Below the pieces are notes generated by a model. It did no database searches and had not been told where the DNA came from. It saw only the letters and a program-made list of their open reading frames with translations. DNA of 62,645 nucleotides from a virus, in the IMG/VR virus record IMGVR_UViG_3300028883_000508, positions 1-62,645 of that record; one strand, written 5' to 3'. A program made the position numbers and the translations under genes. This document shows positions 23,947-33,136 of the stretch, piece after piece. Within the stretch, counting starts at the first letter, position 1; each line of letters opens with the position of its first letter.

Positions 23947-24960
23947 TTACCCCCTTAACATTTTTAATATAGATAGTTTAGTATAGGCTGTTGAATAGCT
24001 TACAGAATTTTGGGTAATCAACTCATAAACATTAATCCCTTGTTCTTTTCTTACTACATAACTATTTATATCTTCTTTGTCTCTAAAATCAGAGGTATAG
24101 ATAAAATATTTTACTTTTTTAGCATAATCATTTTTCTTCATGAATTTAGCTAAAGCTTTATATGCTTCAGAATCATTATCCAAAGCTATTATCACATTTT
24201 TATTTGTAAAATTTAATAATTCTTTTATTAAATCATTTGATATTTCTTTTCCTAAACATGAAGTTCCTTGGTGATCTTCTACCATAAAAGCATCAATCAA
24301 TCCTTCATGTATTATAATGTTTTTATTTTTATCGAATTTATATTTGTTGAGTATACATAGTTCTTTTGGAGCCACAGGATTATCATATTTAGGTTCAATA
24401 CTAGTACCTGGAATTCTTCTTGCTTGAAAATATATTATGTTTTTATTTTCATTGAATATTGGAATTATAATCCTATTTCTATATTTTCCAGAATAGCATA
24501 TATATATTTCATAAGATTTTGGAATTCTTCTTGATTTATAGAATTTTTTTAATGCATTTACATATCTATTATCATCTTTTAAAGTATAACATTTCTCTTT
24601 TATAAAATTAAAATTATCTTCTTCTATTTCTTTTTTAATAGGAACAGGTCTTTTCTTATATGTTCCCATTTGTTTTTTTATTGATTTTTTATTATATTTA
24701 AATATTTCTTTTTTTGCATCATCATATGATAGACCTTTTACTATAGAATAAATTTCAATAAAATTTCCATGTCTACCACAATTCCAACAATGCCACCCAG
24801 GAACACCATTATTCCAATCCATATTGAATCTTTTTTTGTAGGGATTTTTTTCGCTATCTCCACATAAAATACATCTTGCTAAAAAATGAGTTCCATTATT
24901 AGTTACTTTGGTTTGTTCAAAGTTTTGTAACATAAATTGTTGAATAAATTCTAAATCCAC
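23947..24960 (-). CDS. DNA primase (CHC2 zinc finger, TOPRIM)
   Basis: A 337-residue primase close in size to T4 gp61 (342 aa). The zinc ribbon is CILCGDSEKNPYKKR followed by WHCWNCGRHGNFIE (residues about 35-70). The TOPRIM domain has NIIIHEGLIDAFMVED with the catalytic Glu and IALDNDSEAYKAL with the Asp pair. It makes RNA primers for the lagging strand. Translation begins at GTG, overlapping the TAG of the preceding small zinc protein (TAGTG). The replicative helicase is not in this window. Confidence 0.88.
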   Translation of the reverse strand: MDLEFIQQFMLQNFEQTKVTNNGTHFLARCILCGDSEKNPYKKRFNMDWNNGVPGWHCWNCGRHGNFIEIYSIVKGLSYDDAKKEIFKYNKKSIKKQMGTYKKRPVPIKKEIEEDNFNFIKEKCYTLKDDNRYVNALKKFYKSRRIPKSYEIYICYSGKYRNRIIIPIFNENKNIIYFQARRIPGTSIEPKYDNPVAPKELCILNKYKFDKNKNIIIHEGLIDAFMVEDHQGTSCLGKEISNDLIKELLNFTNKNVIIALDNDSEAYKALAKFMKKNDYAKKVKYFIYTSDFRDKEDINSYVVRKEQGINVYELITQNSVSYSTAYTKLSILKMLRG

Positions 24961-25118
24961 TATGCTTCCTCATAAGAAGGACAAGAAAAATCAAATGGTG
25001 TGTATAAAATACTTTTGCCATTATCTTTTTCTTTCCATACTCCTAATTTACAATATATTTCTCCATTCTTTTTTTTACAATTAAAACAAGACGTACATAA
25101 CCTAATTTCTACGTTCAT
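24960..25118 (-). CDS. Small Cys-rich protein upstream of primase
   Basis: 52 residues (MNVEIRLCTSCFNCKKKNGE, then IYCKLGVWK), with cysteines CxxCxxC...C...C able to bind metal. The stop TAG overlaps the primase GTG start, and its start overlaps the preceding gene's stop region. The same TAGTG junction occurs at 41410. Not recognised, but the coupling suggests a real gene. Confidence 0.6.
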   Translation of the reverse strand: MNVEIRLCTSCFNCKKKNGEIYCKLGVWKEKDNGKSILYTPFDFSCPSYEEA

Positions 25119-25449
25119 ATTCTTCACTAAATTTTCTCCTTATATCTGGTGGAAATAACTTAAAAAAACTTCTATAATCTGAATCACTACATATATTAAA
25201 CATATCTGCCATTATACACATTATTTCAATTGTAGAAATATTATTTCCATGTTGTCTTTTTAATTTATTATATATTTTTTTTACTGATTTTTTTAAAGAT
25301 AAGTGTATTGATTGTCTTGATATGTTTAATATATTTCCTATATCATCTCCTGACATATGTTTTCCATTTTCAAAAGCTACACATTCTATTTTATCTTTAT
25401 TTTTTTCAAAAAATAAAGTATAATCTTTATTAGATACAATTTTTTTCAT
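25102..25449 (-). CDS. Sigma-region-4-like HTH protein
   Basis: 115 residues from the ATG at 25449, which has AAAGGA upstream. The centre, GDDIGNILNISRQSIHLSLK, followed by KSVKKIYNKLKRQ, has the spacing of sigma70 region 4 (IGxILxxSRQxxxxxxxxxxxKL), the part that reads the -35 box. There is no region 2, so it is not a full sigma factor. It may be an anti- or co-sigma or late transcription adaptor. The TATAAATA promoters in the window need such a factor (inference). Confidence 0.55.
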   Translation of the reverse strand: MKKIVSNKDYTLFFEKNKDKIECVAFENGKHMSGDDIGNILNISRQSIHLSLKKSVKKIYNKLKRQHGNNISTIEIMCIMADMFNICSDSDYRSFFKLFPPDIRRKFSEEYERRN

Positions 25450-25459
25450 ATTTATTCCT

Positions 25460-28294
25460 TTATATATCACATGATCCTGTACTGCAAGTTCTTTCTTCTT
25501 GATCTTGTATTATATTACCTTCCTTTATATATTTTTTTATTTCTTTTTTAGTTAATGGATTTAATATCTGTCCTTCTCTTGAACCATCAACATAAACAGT
25601 ACATCCTTTTAAATCTCTAATATACTCAAGTAGTAAATTACTTAATTGTTCTGATTTAAATTCTTTTGGGCAATTAATAGTTTTTGATACAGCACCATCA
25701 ACATATCTTTGAACTGCTACTTGTGTTTCAAAATGATCTTCAGGTTTTAAATTAAAACTATCAACATACCAATCTGGTGTTTTTTCATTATTTTCTATTA
25801 TTTTTTTATAGATGGGATGAATATATGCTCTATCACTTATCTCATCATGCCTTAGATATGCTTTACAGAATAATGGTTCAATGCTACTTGTTACTTCTGG
25901 TAGTAATGATATAGTTCCAGTAGGTGCTATGGCAAGCAATGTAACATTTCTAATTCCATATTTTTTAATATCCATTCTTGTTTTTGCTGGTAATGATTTA
26001 ATGAAGTGTGCTTTTGAATACTCTCTACTATCAAATTTTGGGAAAGGTTCTTTTTCTTCTGCAAGTTTAATGGAAGACTCATAAGCAAAATTTCTTATAT
26101 TCTCCATTAAAGTATTAGTGACTCTTATTGCTTCTTGTGATCCATATTTAACCCCCTTTGAAAATAAATACTCAGCAAGGCCCATAACACCTAATCCAAT
26201 TCTTCTGCCATCAAATGCTTTACGTTTTACATCTTCAATAACATATCTATTTACTTGAATAATATTATCTAAAAATCTAACAGCATTATGAACTGTTTTT
26301 TCCATTAATTGCCAATTAGTATTAGTTTTTCCTGTAATAAAATTTGGTAATACTAAACTACCAAGACAGCAAACCCCATGAGCACCTAATGGAACTTCTC
26401 CACAAGGGTTGGTACTATTATGAACAACAATACCATTAGCTATTAAAGAATGTGTAACATTAGTTTCAACATCATATACTTCTTGTTCTCCTAAAGACTT
26501 AATAGATTTAACTTTAAACATTCCATAATATTTTTCATTCCATATACTTCCAAATTCATAATCATTTAAAATATTACTTTTTTCTGAATGTTTACTACCA
26601 ATTAATTTTTTAAAAGCCATACATGATAATTTTCTACTAATATTAACAGTATATGCAGTAAAAAGTTTTTCATTTAATTTTGATATCCTTGATCCAATAG
26701 ATGATGGAATACCAAATTCATTTAACATTATTTGTATTCTTTCTGCTATATTTTTCTTTGATGTTACAAGAGTTATTTTTTTACCTTTTCCTGTATTTCC
26801 ATTACCAACTCTTTGTATACTACCATCTGAATCATATAAACCAGAAATAAAACCACGTTTAAAACTTGGAGATTCTTGTAGAACATCATCTGATATAAAT
26901 TTACTGCTTCTTCTTGTTCCTCTCATATATCCATATTCATTTACATCACAATAATAACCCCATCTTTTAAAATACTCAACCACATCTTTAGATGAAGTTG
27001 TTAATTCAAAAGATTTACTTCCATTAGAACTTCTATGCCAATTTGTATGTCTACCTGAAAGAATTAAATTATTAATTTTTGTTTCAACAAAATTCATCAT
27101 ATCTTCTTCATTTTCATTAAAACAAAAACCATATTGTGTTGTATTATTATTTTTACAAATCCATCCATCTCCAACTAATAAACCAAGTAAATAACCATTA
27201 TCAAATTCTTTTTCATTTTCTAAATTATTGACAAAATGTTGAGAAATAGAATTTTGAACATACATATAATCTTCTTTGACTTTTAAATTTTTTACTTCTT
27301 TCCATCCATCTTTTGTCCATACTTTATGATTATCTGTAAGTTTTATTTTTTGATTATTTTGAAGTTTAATTTCAAATATTTCTTTTACACCTGATTTAAA
27401 ACCAATTCCATCTTCAATAAATGTTCCTTGAGAACCAATAACTCTTAAATCAGATATTGTTTTTACTTTCTTATCTACCAAATCTTTGATAGGAATAAGC
27501 CCTTTGGTAGTTGAAATAAGAGTATCACCAGTAAAACAAAGGATAGGATCAAAATAATAGCTGTTATTTGATCTAAGATTATCCCAATTAATTAATCCTG
27601 GTTCTGCACATTTAACCATATTAGTTAAAATTAAATCCCATATTTCTCTTGCTTTAAGTGTAATCCATTGTTTATTTCCCCATTTTAAATTCCAATCACT
27701 ATCTGCTTCCACAGCTTCAAGAAAATCTTCTATTACTCCAACTGAAATATTGAAGCAATTAAGTTCTCCATCTACTAATTTTGCATTTATGAATTTAATG
27801 ATATCTGGATGGGTTACAAGCATCATAGCTAATGCAGCAGCACGTCTAGCTCCACCAGTTTTAATACAATTAGCACCTGCATTTGCCCATTTTAGAAATG
27901 AAATTGGTCCTGAAGATTCTCCACCTTTTTGAATAATAGGTGCATTTTCTGGTCTTAAAAAGGATGCATTGCATCCAACTCCCCCACCTTCCGACCAAAG
28001 AACTCCACAATTTTTTTGAAAATCACCAATTTGATCCATTGAATCTTCTAATGGTTCAACATAACAATTAAATAATGATCCTCTTGGTCTTCCTATATTT
28101 CTTAAAATTCTTCCACCTGGAAGAAATAACATATTGTATACATCTGAAGCAAAAATATCAGTCCATTCTTTAAAATTTGGTTCTATTTGTGCTCCACCTA
28201 TACCAACTCTTTCTGATAATTCTTGCCATGTTTCATTTTCATACATAGCATATCTACTTTTTAAAATAATATTCGAATTTTTACTTAAAACCAT
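25460..28294 (-). CDS. nrdJ: Class II (B12-dependent) ribonucleotide reductase with intein
   Basis: The 944-residue precursor splits into an N-extein (1-252), an intein (253-626) and a C-extein (627-944), giving a 570-residue enzyme after splicing. RNR motifs include GGRILRNIGRPRGSLFNCYV, KTGGARRAAALAMM, STNPCGEVPLG right after the intein (active-site Cys), LLAIAPTGTISLLPEVTSSI and the C-terminal redox pair CSTGSC. These match the short NrdJ type, which uses adenosylcobalamin and needs no small subunit, so the phage depends on host B12. It makes deoxynucleotides together with dCMP deaminase and dNMP kinase encoded here. Confidence 0.9.
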   Translation of the reverse strand: MVLSKNSNIILKSRYAMYENETWQELSERVGIGGAQIEPNFKEWTDIFASDVYNMLFLPGGRILRNIGRPRGSLFNCYVEPLEDSMDQIGDFQKNCGVLWSEGGGVGCNASFLRPENAPIIQKGGESSGPISFLKWANAGANCIKTGGARRAAALAMMLVTHPDIIKFINAKLVDGELNCFNISVGVIEDFLEAVEADSDWNLKWGNKQWITLKAREIWDLILTNMVKCAEPGLINWDNLRSNNSYYFDPILCFTGDTLISTTKGLIPIKDLVDKKVKTISDLRVIGSQGTFIEDGIGFKSGVKEIFEIKLQNNQKIKLTDNHKVWTKDGWKEVKNLKVKEDYMYVQNSISQHFVNNLENEKEFDNGYLLGLLVGDGWICKNNNTTQYGFCFNENEEDMMNFVETKINNLILSGRHTNWHRSSNGSKSFELTTSSKDVVEYFKRWGYYCDVNEYGYMRGTRRSSKFISDDVLQESPSFKRGFISGLYDSDGSIQRVGNGNTGKGKKITLVTSKKNIAERIQIMLNEFGIPSSIGSRISKLNEKLFTAYTVNISRKLSCMAFKKLIGSKHSEKSNILNDYEFGSIWNEKYYGMFKVKSIKSLGEQEVYDVETNVTHSLIANGIVVHNSTNPCGEVPLGAHGVCCLGSLVLPNFITGKTNTNWQLMEKTVHNAVRFLDNIIQVNRYVIEDVKRKAFDGRRIGLGVMGLAEYLFSKGVKYGSQEAIRVTNTLMENIRNFAYESSIKLAEEKEPFPKFDSREYSKAHFIKSLPAKTRMDIKKYGIRNVTLLAIAPTGTISLLPEVTSSIEPLFCKAYLRHDEISDRAYIHPIYKKIIENNEKTPDWYVDSFNLKPEDHFETQVAVQRYVDGAVSKTINCPKEFKSEQLSNLLLEYIRDLKGCTVYVDGSREGQILNPLTKKEIKKYIKEGNIIQDQEERTCSTGSCDI
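26417..27538 (-). mobile_element. Intein with LAGLIDADG endonuclease, in the nrdJ gene
   Basis: Residues 253-626. It starts CFTGDTLIST, has a TDNH block-B motif at about 320, and ends VYDVETNVTHSLIANGIVVH with terminal Asn and Ser as +1. The endonuclease helices are YLLGLLVGDG and FKRGFISGLYDSDG. Insertion is two residues before the NPCGE loop, a classic RNR intein hot spot. Confidence 0.92.
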
Positions 28295-28886
28295 TACTCC
28301 TTTCCTCCATGTAGTTTATTTCATATTTTCTTTTATCTACATGAAAATGCTTGTATATTCCCATAACACTACATTCATTAAAATGTGCAATTCGTTCACC
28401 ACAAGAATAACAATAAATAATTTTTGTTTTTATAGTTGCATAAGAATTATCTGTTCCTATTTCTCCTGTATATAATACTCTATGATAATCTTCTTTAAAT
28501 AAAATATCAAATACATCTCCACATCTATTACATTTTACAGTGGTATATCTATATTCTGATGGATTACAAAACATTTCCCATATTTTATGAAATGATGTTG
28601 GCATTTTTTCACTTGATCTTCTTAATATTTCTCCAAGCATTGACCGTAAATAATTTAAATCACAACCATAACTTATATTTTCATATATTCTAATTATTAC
28701 TTCATAGAATTCTTTAAAATTAGGAAAATATATTCTATTAGGGTTTTTTATTTCTTCTTTAATTTCTTTTTCTTTTTCTTTTTCTTTTTCTTCTTTAATT
28801 GATGCTTGAATTGATTTTTGAATGTTTATCCAATCTCCATTTATATCAGATTCAATATCATCAAGAATATTATTCTGATTTTTCAT
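28281..28886 (-). CDS. Unknown protein with zinc ribbon
   Basis: 201 residues from ATG 28886 (MKNQNNILDDIESD). A Glu/Lys run (KEEKEKEKEKEIKEEIK) is followed by a helical domain and a split ribbon, CNRCGDVF and CYSCGERI, near residues 120-165. It overlaps the RNR start by 14 bases and the zinc ribbon gene before it by 17 bases, so all three are coupled. Function unknown; a thiol-redox or nucleic-acid role is possible. Confidence 0.55.
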   Translation of the reverse strand: MKNQNNILDDIESDINGDWINIQKSIQASIKEEKEKEKEKEIKEEIKNPNRIYFPNFKEFYEVIIRIYENISYGCDLNYLRSMLGEILRRSSEKMPTSFHKIWEMFCNPSEYRYTTVKCNRCGDVFDILFKEDYHRVLYTGEIGTDNSYATIKTKIIYCYSCGERIAHFNECSVMGIYKHFHVDKRKYEINYMEERSNGFK

Positions 28887-29136
28887 CTGACCCCCATCCA
28901 CAATTAGGACAAAAAATCCATCCTTCTTCCATTGCTGAATCACAATTTGGGCAAAAAATACCTATTTTTTCTCTTACCCATTTTTCTAAACTCATTTGAA
29001 TTAATTTAGCTGTATATCCAATAGGATCTTTAAAACCATATTCTTCTTTCATAAAATCAGATTTAATATATTTTATTTCTTCTATATTAACATCAAATCC
29101 AATTACTACTTCTATTGTTGTTTTTTGTTCAGACAT
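28870..29136 (-). CDS. Small protein with C-terminal double-CxxC zinc ribbon
   Basis: 88 residues. An alpha/beta N-terminus (TTIEVVIGFDVNIEEIKYIK) is followed by a ribbon FCPNCDSAMEEGWIFCPNCG. Its start overlaps the RNase H stop by one base. Function unknown. Confidence 0.6.
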   Translation of the reverse strand: MSEQKTTIEVVIGFDVNIEEIKYIKSDFMKEEYGFKDPIGYTAKLIQMSLEKWVREKIGIFCPNCDSAMEEGWIFCPNCGWGSDEKSE

Positions 29137-30086
29137 TAGTATAATACCTGTAATTTATTTTCTATTTTATGGATATTATCTTTAAATGCATTCATATTAT
29201 ATTTTTCAAACCAAAGATATACATTATCTATTGGTGGAAGATTATAACTATTATTATAGCATTTTAAAATTCTATCTTCAATAGTATTTGGTATTTTATC
29301 AAAATCCATAAGAAGTCTGTTTCTCTTTAAATTTTTATGTAAATTAACTTCTCCATATAATTTGTTACTATACCCACCTTCAATAAATCCCTTAATATTA
29401 TTTTTAATTTTTTCAAATGATTTTTCTCCGAATCCTGGTCTTTTTTTATTTTTAGTTTCTTCTGTAAGACCCCAATCATCAGGAGTTATGATATTTGGTA
29501 TATCATCTTTTTTTTGCCCACAAAATACCAATTTTAATAGAAAATCCTTTATGTCTTCAAAATCATCTGGACAATAAAGGACTTGTGAAATAGGGTCATA
29601 AACCCTTAGATTTTTTTTCTTAGCAAAACATTGAAAATAATCTTCATCTCTTGCAATAATCACACATGGATTTTTAAAATGTTTTACTAATACTCCAATT
29701 ACATCATCAGCTTCAGCAGATTTTATTTTTATAATTTTAAAAGGCATATGATGTTTAAATTCATTAGCTAATTTATTCATCATAGAATAAAGTTCTTTCC
29801 AATTATATCTTGAATCTTTCTTTTTAATTTTTCTTGATTCTTTGTATCTACTATATGCTGCTTTTCTCCAACTATTTGAATCATCAATAGCAAGAATTAC
29901 TTCTGTAACATTTTTGAATTTCCATAAAGTTGTATAAATGGAATTAAAAACATTATACATCCAAAGACCCCATTGTATATTATTAGGATCTTCAATTATT
30001 TCTTTAACACCAAAAAAACTTCTAATTACTAAATTATTAAAATCAAACAACAATGTAACATCTTTACCAATATCAACAGATTCCAT
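29136..30086 (-). CDS. rnh: RNase H / 5'-3' exonuclease (T4 Rnh-like, FEN family)
   Basis: 316 residues (T4 Rnh is 305). The FEN-family acidic sites are visible: LLFDFNNLVIRSFFG near the start, ILAIDDSNSWRKAAYSRYKE, the helical-arch region KSAEADDVIGVLVKH, and ARDEDYFQC. A C-terminal helix-hairpin region (RPGFGEKSFEKIKNNIKGF) binds DNA. It removes RNA primers from Okazaki fragments, matching the primase, clamp and SSB of this phage. Confidence 0.88.
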   Translation of the reverse strand: MESVDIGKDVTLLFDFNNLVIRSFFGVKEIIEDPNNIQWGLWMYNVFNSIYTTLWKFKNVTEVILAIDDSNSWRKAAYSRYKESRKIKKKDSRYNWKELYSMMNKLANEFKHHMPFKIIKIKSAEADDVIGVLVKHFKNPCVIIARDEDYFQCFAKKKNLRVYDPISQVLYCPDDFEDIKDFLLKLVFCGQKKDDIPNIITPDDWGLTEETKNKKRPGFGEKSFEKIKNNIKGFIEGGYSNKLYGEVNLHKNLKRNRLLMDFDKIPNTIEDRILKCYNNSYNLPPIDNVYLWFEKYNMNAFKDNIHKIENKLQVLY

Positions 30087-30102
30087 TATATCTCCTTACA
30101 TT

Positions 30103-30417
30103 TTATTTTATTTTTCTCATATATTTATCCTTTTCATGTTGAATCCAAAATGATTGTTTATATCTACTTCCTTGCATAAACTTTTGAGCATTTGTACCTG
30201 ATTTAAATCTAATTCTTTGTCTTCCATGAGTCATATTTTGATAAAATTCATCATGTCCAACTTTGAATACAGGTAAATTATCTCTTTTGTTTATTGCATC
30301 AGCAAACACTCCCTTTACAGGAGTTTCAATTTTTTCTGGTTGTTCTACAGCTTGATCTTTATCCTTTGCTATTTGTGCTTCGGGACTATCTTGAAAATTC
30401 CCTGCTAACTCTCCCAT
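30103..30417 (-). CDS. Unknown basic protein
   Basis: 104 residues. An acidic, probably disordered N-terminus (ELAGNFQDSPEAQIAKDKDQ) is followed by a basic half ending SRYKQSFWIQHEKDKYMRKIK. Not recognised. It lies just upstream of rnh. Confidence 0.5.
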   Translation of the reverse strand: MGELAGNFQDSPEAQIAKDKDQAVEQPEKIETPVKGVFADAINKRDNLPVFKVGHDEFYQNMTHGRQRIRFKSGTNAQKFMQGSRYKQSFWIQHEKDKYMRKIK

Positions 30418-30461
30418 ATTATTTCTCCTTATACCTCTTTATCTGATTGAGGTTTCTTTAT

Positions 30462-30845
30462 TTAAAATTCATTTTGAATTTCCTTTAGTAATTTTTCATC
30501 ATCTAATGTCAATTCTTCTTTTTTCATTATTTTCTTTATTATTTTCTTTACAATTCCTTCTTTTTTCTTTTCTTTCTCTATTTTTTCACTAGGACCAATT
30601 CTTATTTGCTGTATTGCTTTATCAGAACCATCAAAAACACCTTTTATTCGTTTATATCTTAATCTCATTTCACTATCAGAGTCAAGATAGTATTTCATAA
30701 GTGGGGTTCTTATTTTACTTCTATGATCTTCTATGAATTCTTTTAAATTTTTACTTCCAACTTGTTCAGGATTCATGAATTGATCAAATAACCATATTAT
30801 AGCTATATCAGCAAATTCATCTGTTGTCAAATTTAAAGTAGCCAT
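30462..30845 (-). CDS. Unknown helical protein with Lys-rich tail
   Basis: 127 residues. A helical N-terminus (TTDEFADIAIIWLFDQFM) is followed by a strongly charged segment (KEKKKEGIVKKIIKKIMKKE). Not recognised. It ends one base after the start of the nuclease-like gene is passed, so it is co-transcribed with it. Confidence 0.5.
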   Translation of the reverse strand: MATLNLTTDEFADIAIIWLFDQFMNPEQVGSKNLKEFIEDHRSKIRTPLMKYYLDSDSEMRLRYKRIKGVFDGSDKAIQQIRIGPSEKIEKEKKKEGIVKKIIKKIMKKEELTLDDEKLLKEIQNEF

Positions 30846-30846
30846 T

Positions 30847-31380
30847 TTATATTACCATCCCTATTTCCCTTATATCATCTGGTTTCACTATATCAAAAAA
30901 ATCCTCTAAATCGTAAAGGAAACAGCTTCTAAGAGCATTTTCTTTGTTCCATGATATACTGATATGATTTAAATTTTTAAGTTTGATATTCAGCCTCTCT
31001 TGTGTATATTTATCTATTCCTACTATTCTTTTCCTGCCTTTTTTTCTATAAATTAACATTGGATGCTTTTTTGCTTTATTAGCATCATTACATGATTGTT
31101 TCCAAAATTCTTCAATGCCAAATTTAGTTGTTGTAAAATGTTGCCAAAAAGATGTACTTGGATATCCATTTTTACATTCAACACTAAAAATATCTATAAA
31201 AAATTTAGAATCAGGATGTAAATATGTTATATCTCCTGTCATATGATAATTTTCAATATGAACAGTAGCTAATCCACCACTAGCATCTTGTCTCCAAAAC
31301 ATATATGGTTTTGTTTTACCTGTCAACCATTTTGTTAAAAATTTAGAAATATTTCTTTCAAAATCCCCACCTTTTGCCAT
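30847..31380 (-). CDS. PD-(D/E)XK nuclease-like protein
   Basis: 177 residues. Elements of a PD-(D/E)XK fold appear in order: GGDFERNISKFLTKWL (helix with Glu), FWRQDASGG, GDITYLHP (Asp), then FSVECKNG (ExK). This suggests a metal-dependent DNA endonuclease, perhaps for Holliday junctions or DNA repair and packaging. A TATAAATA late box lies 33 bases upstream, so it is expected late, when junction resolution and packaging occur. Exact family not assigned. Confidence 0.6.
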   Translation of the reverse strand: MAKGGDFERNISKFLTKWLTGKTKPYMFWRQDASGGLATVHIENYHMTGDITYLHPDSKFFIDIFSVECKNGYPSTSFWQHFTTTKFGIEEFWKQSCNDANKAKKHPMLIYRKKGRKRIVGIDKYTQERLNIKLKNLNHISISWNKENALRSCFLYDLEDFFDIVKPDDIREIGMVI

Positions 31381-31412
31381 AAATTTACTCCTAAAAACAC
31401 AAATGCTAATAG

Positions 31413-31420
31413 TATTTATA
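31413..31420 (-). promoter_or_regulatory. T4-type late promoter box TATAAATA
   Basis: TATAAATA on the minus strand, 33 bases upstream of the nuclease gene start. The spacing is the same as for the scaffold gene. Confidence 0.6.
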
Positions 31421-31434
31421 TATTTTAGGAAAAA

Positions 31435-31469
31435 AAAATAGGAAGATTGATTACCAATCTTCCTATTTT
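31435..31469. terminator. Strong bidirectional terminator after the Ubl operon
   Basis: A 15-bp perfect stem (core GGAAGATTG / CAATCTTCC) with a 5-nt loop, flanked by an A-run that becomes a U-tract on minus-strand RNA. It closes the ubiquitin-like operon. A second perfect 8-bp hairpin (GGTTATAT / ATATAACC, 31470-31491) follows directly. Confidence 0.9.
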
Positions 31470-31539
31470 GGTTATATCTACCAATATAACCTAAAAACTA
31501 ATAAAATCTTTTTTAATTGAGAAAAATAGCGTCCTATTT

Positions 31540-31775
31540 TTCTTCTTCTAATTTAATATTCTTCTAATTTAATATTCTTCTAATTTAATTTAATTTAATT
31601 TAATTTAACTTTAGCATGGGAAGAAGGATTATATTATTTAATTCATAATGCTTCGACGGATGCCATATTTTAATCATTTTTAATATTCTTTATTTAAAGT
31701 ATTTTAGTATTTTAGTATTCTATTTTAGTATTCTATTTTAGTATTCTATTTTAGTATTCTATTTTAGTATCGAAC
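31540..31775. repeat. Noncoding region with three families of AT-rich tandem repeats
   Basis: The 433-base gap 31381-31813 has no gene. After the hairpins it holds about three copies of CTTCTAATTTAATATT (31543 on), a run of TTTAA pentamers (about 31570-31608), and about five copies of the 13-mer TATTCTATTTTAG (about 31700-31770). A single GC-containing stretch lies between. It may be an easily melted region, a recombination or replication site, or simply slippage in spacer DNA. Confidence 0.6.
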
Positions 31776-31813
31776 AATCAATTTAACCACCCCCCTTTAA
31801 TAATTTATATTTT

Positions 31814-33136
31814 CTACTTTTTTTCAATTTGATTATAAGGATAAGCATCTCCATTATTTGAAAAATGATATCTCTTTCCATGAGTAGTAGTTACAGATAC
31901 AGGATTAGTAGTTTTACTAAGATATTCAATAGGCTTATCGTCTACCTTTCCATCTATAATTTGTTGTGTATTATCACTCATAGTTTTTAGAAAAAATTCA
32001 TTTTTCAATTGTTTTTCTTCATCAGTCGGTTTTTCTTTTTTTGGTTTTACTTTTGCTTTAACTGTAATAAGACCACCACAAGGAGTTTTTACTCTTGCTA
32101 TACCAACTATATTAAACCCCCCTGTTTTCCTATTTCTACCTGCCAAAAGACTTAAATTATGATTGCTATTGATAAATGCATTATCATGTCCACTAAAAGA
32201 TGGATTATTTTCATCTCCTGCTCCCATTTCATGATGGGAATGAATTACACCAATAATAGATAGTTTATTAAATTCCTCATTATTAACTTTATCAACAAGA
32301 ACACTAGATGTTCTTTGATCAGGAAGATAAAGATCATTTACATGATATACATCATCTTTTACTTCACCAATAAGATAAGCAAGCCACTCTCTTGCACCTG
32401 CCCATTTCATGTACATCATTGCTTTTGTTTTTGCTTGTTTATTCATAAAAACTTCAACAAATTTTTTGACTTTACTGCAAGCAGTAACACGATCAATTTC
32501 TACTTCCCAAAATGTTTCTTGTTTTTTAAATTGATCCCACATTAAAGGTTGTTTTGTTTTTTTAACTTTACCAAAACCAAAACCAGGAAATTTTTGTGGA
32601 ATATTCGATTCATTATTTTTATCTAAATCAAAATCATTTTCAGTTAATTCTTCTATCGGATTTTCATTTCTAATTTTTTCTTGTTTTTCAAACCATACAG
32701 TATCACTATTTTCATCAAGTACTTTTCCAGTTATCATATAGTGATACTCGTTTAGTATATTTCTTACTTGATTCAATTCCAATCCAAATGCAATTGCAAT
32801 ATCTTGGATAGACCACCCACTTTCATTTGCCATACTTATAATTTGTATTTCAATTTTATCAGGTGTAACAGATTTATCATTTTTCATATGATTTACCATT
32901 CCTTTCATTCTTTCTTTTGTTTTTTGTAATTTATTATTTAATTTTCTTTTACGTTTCATTTTATTTTTATGTTCTTTTCGAACTCTTTGAACATGTCTTT
33001 CAGAAACTTGAAGTTCATTAACAATAATACTAGTAGGTGTGTTTACATCTTTTTCAAGATACTCAATAATAGATTGTTTTTTATTAACATAACCTTTCAA
33101 TTTTAAATCCTTTCTCAATTGTTTAATATACCCCAT
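31814..33136 (-). CDS. HTH-JAB (JAMM) metalloprotease, putative deubiquitinase of the Ubl cassette
   Basis: 440 residues. Two helix-turn-helix-like segments lie near residues 32-55 (IIVNELQVSERHVQRVRKEH) and 107-131 (WSIQDIAIAFGLELNQVRNI), then a linker, then a JAB/MPN+ domain. The zinc motif is complete: Glu250 (AREWLAYLIGE), His299 and His301 (GVIHSHH), Ser315 and Asp318 (SGHD). JAB enzymes in Ubl cassettes cut Ubl precursors or conjugates. The ATG at 33136 lacks a binding site and lies in a promoter palindrome. A TTG at 33100 preceded by AAAGGA is an attractive alternative start, twelve residues shorter. It is the last gene of the cassette, followed by a strong terminator. Confidence 0.85.
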   Translation of the reverse strand: MGYIKQLRKDLKLKGYVNKKQSIIEYLEKDVNTPTSIIVNELQVSERHVQRVRKEHKNKMKRKRKLNNKLQKTKERMKGMVNHMKNDKSVTPDKIEIQIISMANESGWSIQDIAIAFGLELNQVRNILNEYHYMITGKVLDENSDTVWFEKQEKIRNENPIEELTENDFDLDKNNESNIPQKFPGFGFGKVKKTKQPLMWDQFKKQETFWEVEIDRVTACSKVKKFVEVFMNKQAKTKAMMYMKWAGAREWLAYLIGEVKDDVYHVNDLYLPDQRTSSVLVDKVNNEEFNKLSIIGVIHSHHEMGAGDENNPSFSGHDNAFINSNHNLSLLAGRNRKTGGFNIVGIARVKTPCGGLITVKAKVKPKKEKPTDEEKQLKNEFFLKTMSDNTQQIIDGKVDDKPIEYLSKTTNPVSVTTTHGKRYHFSNNGDAYPYNQIEKK

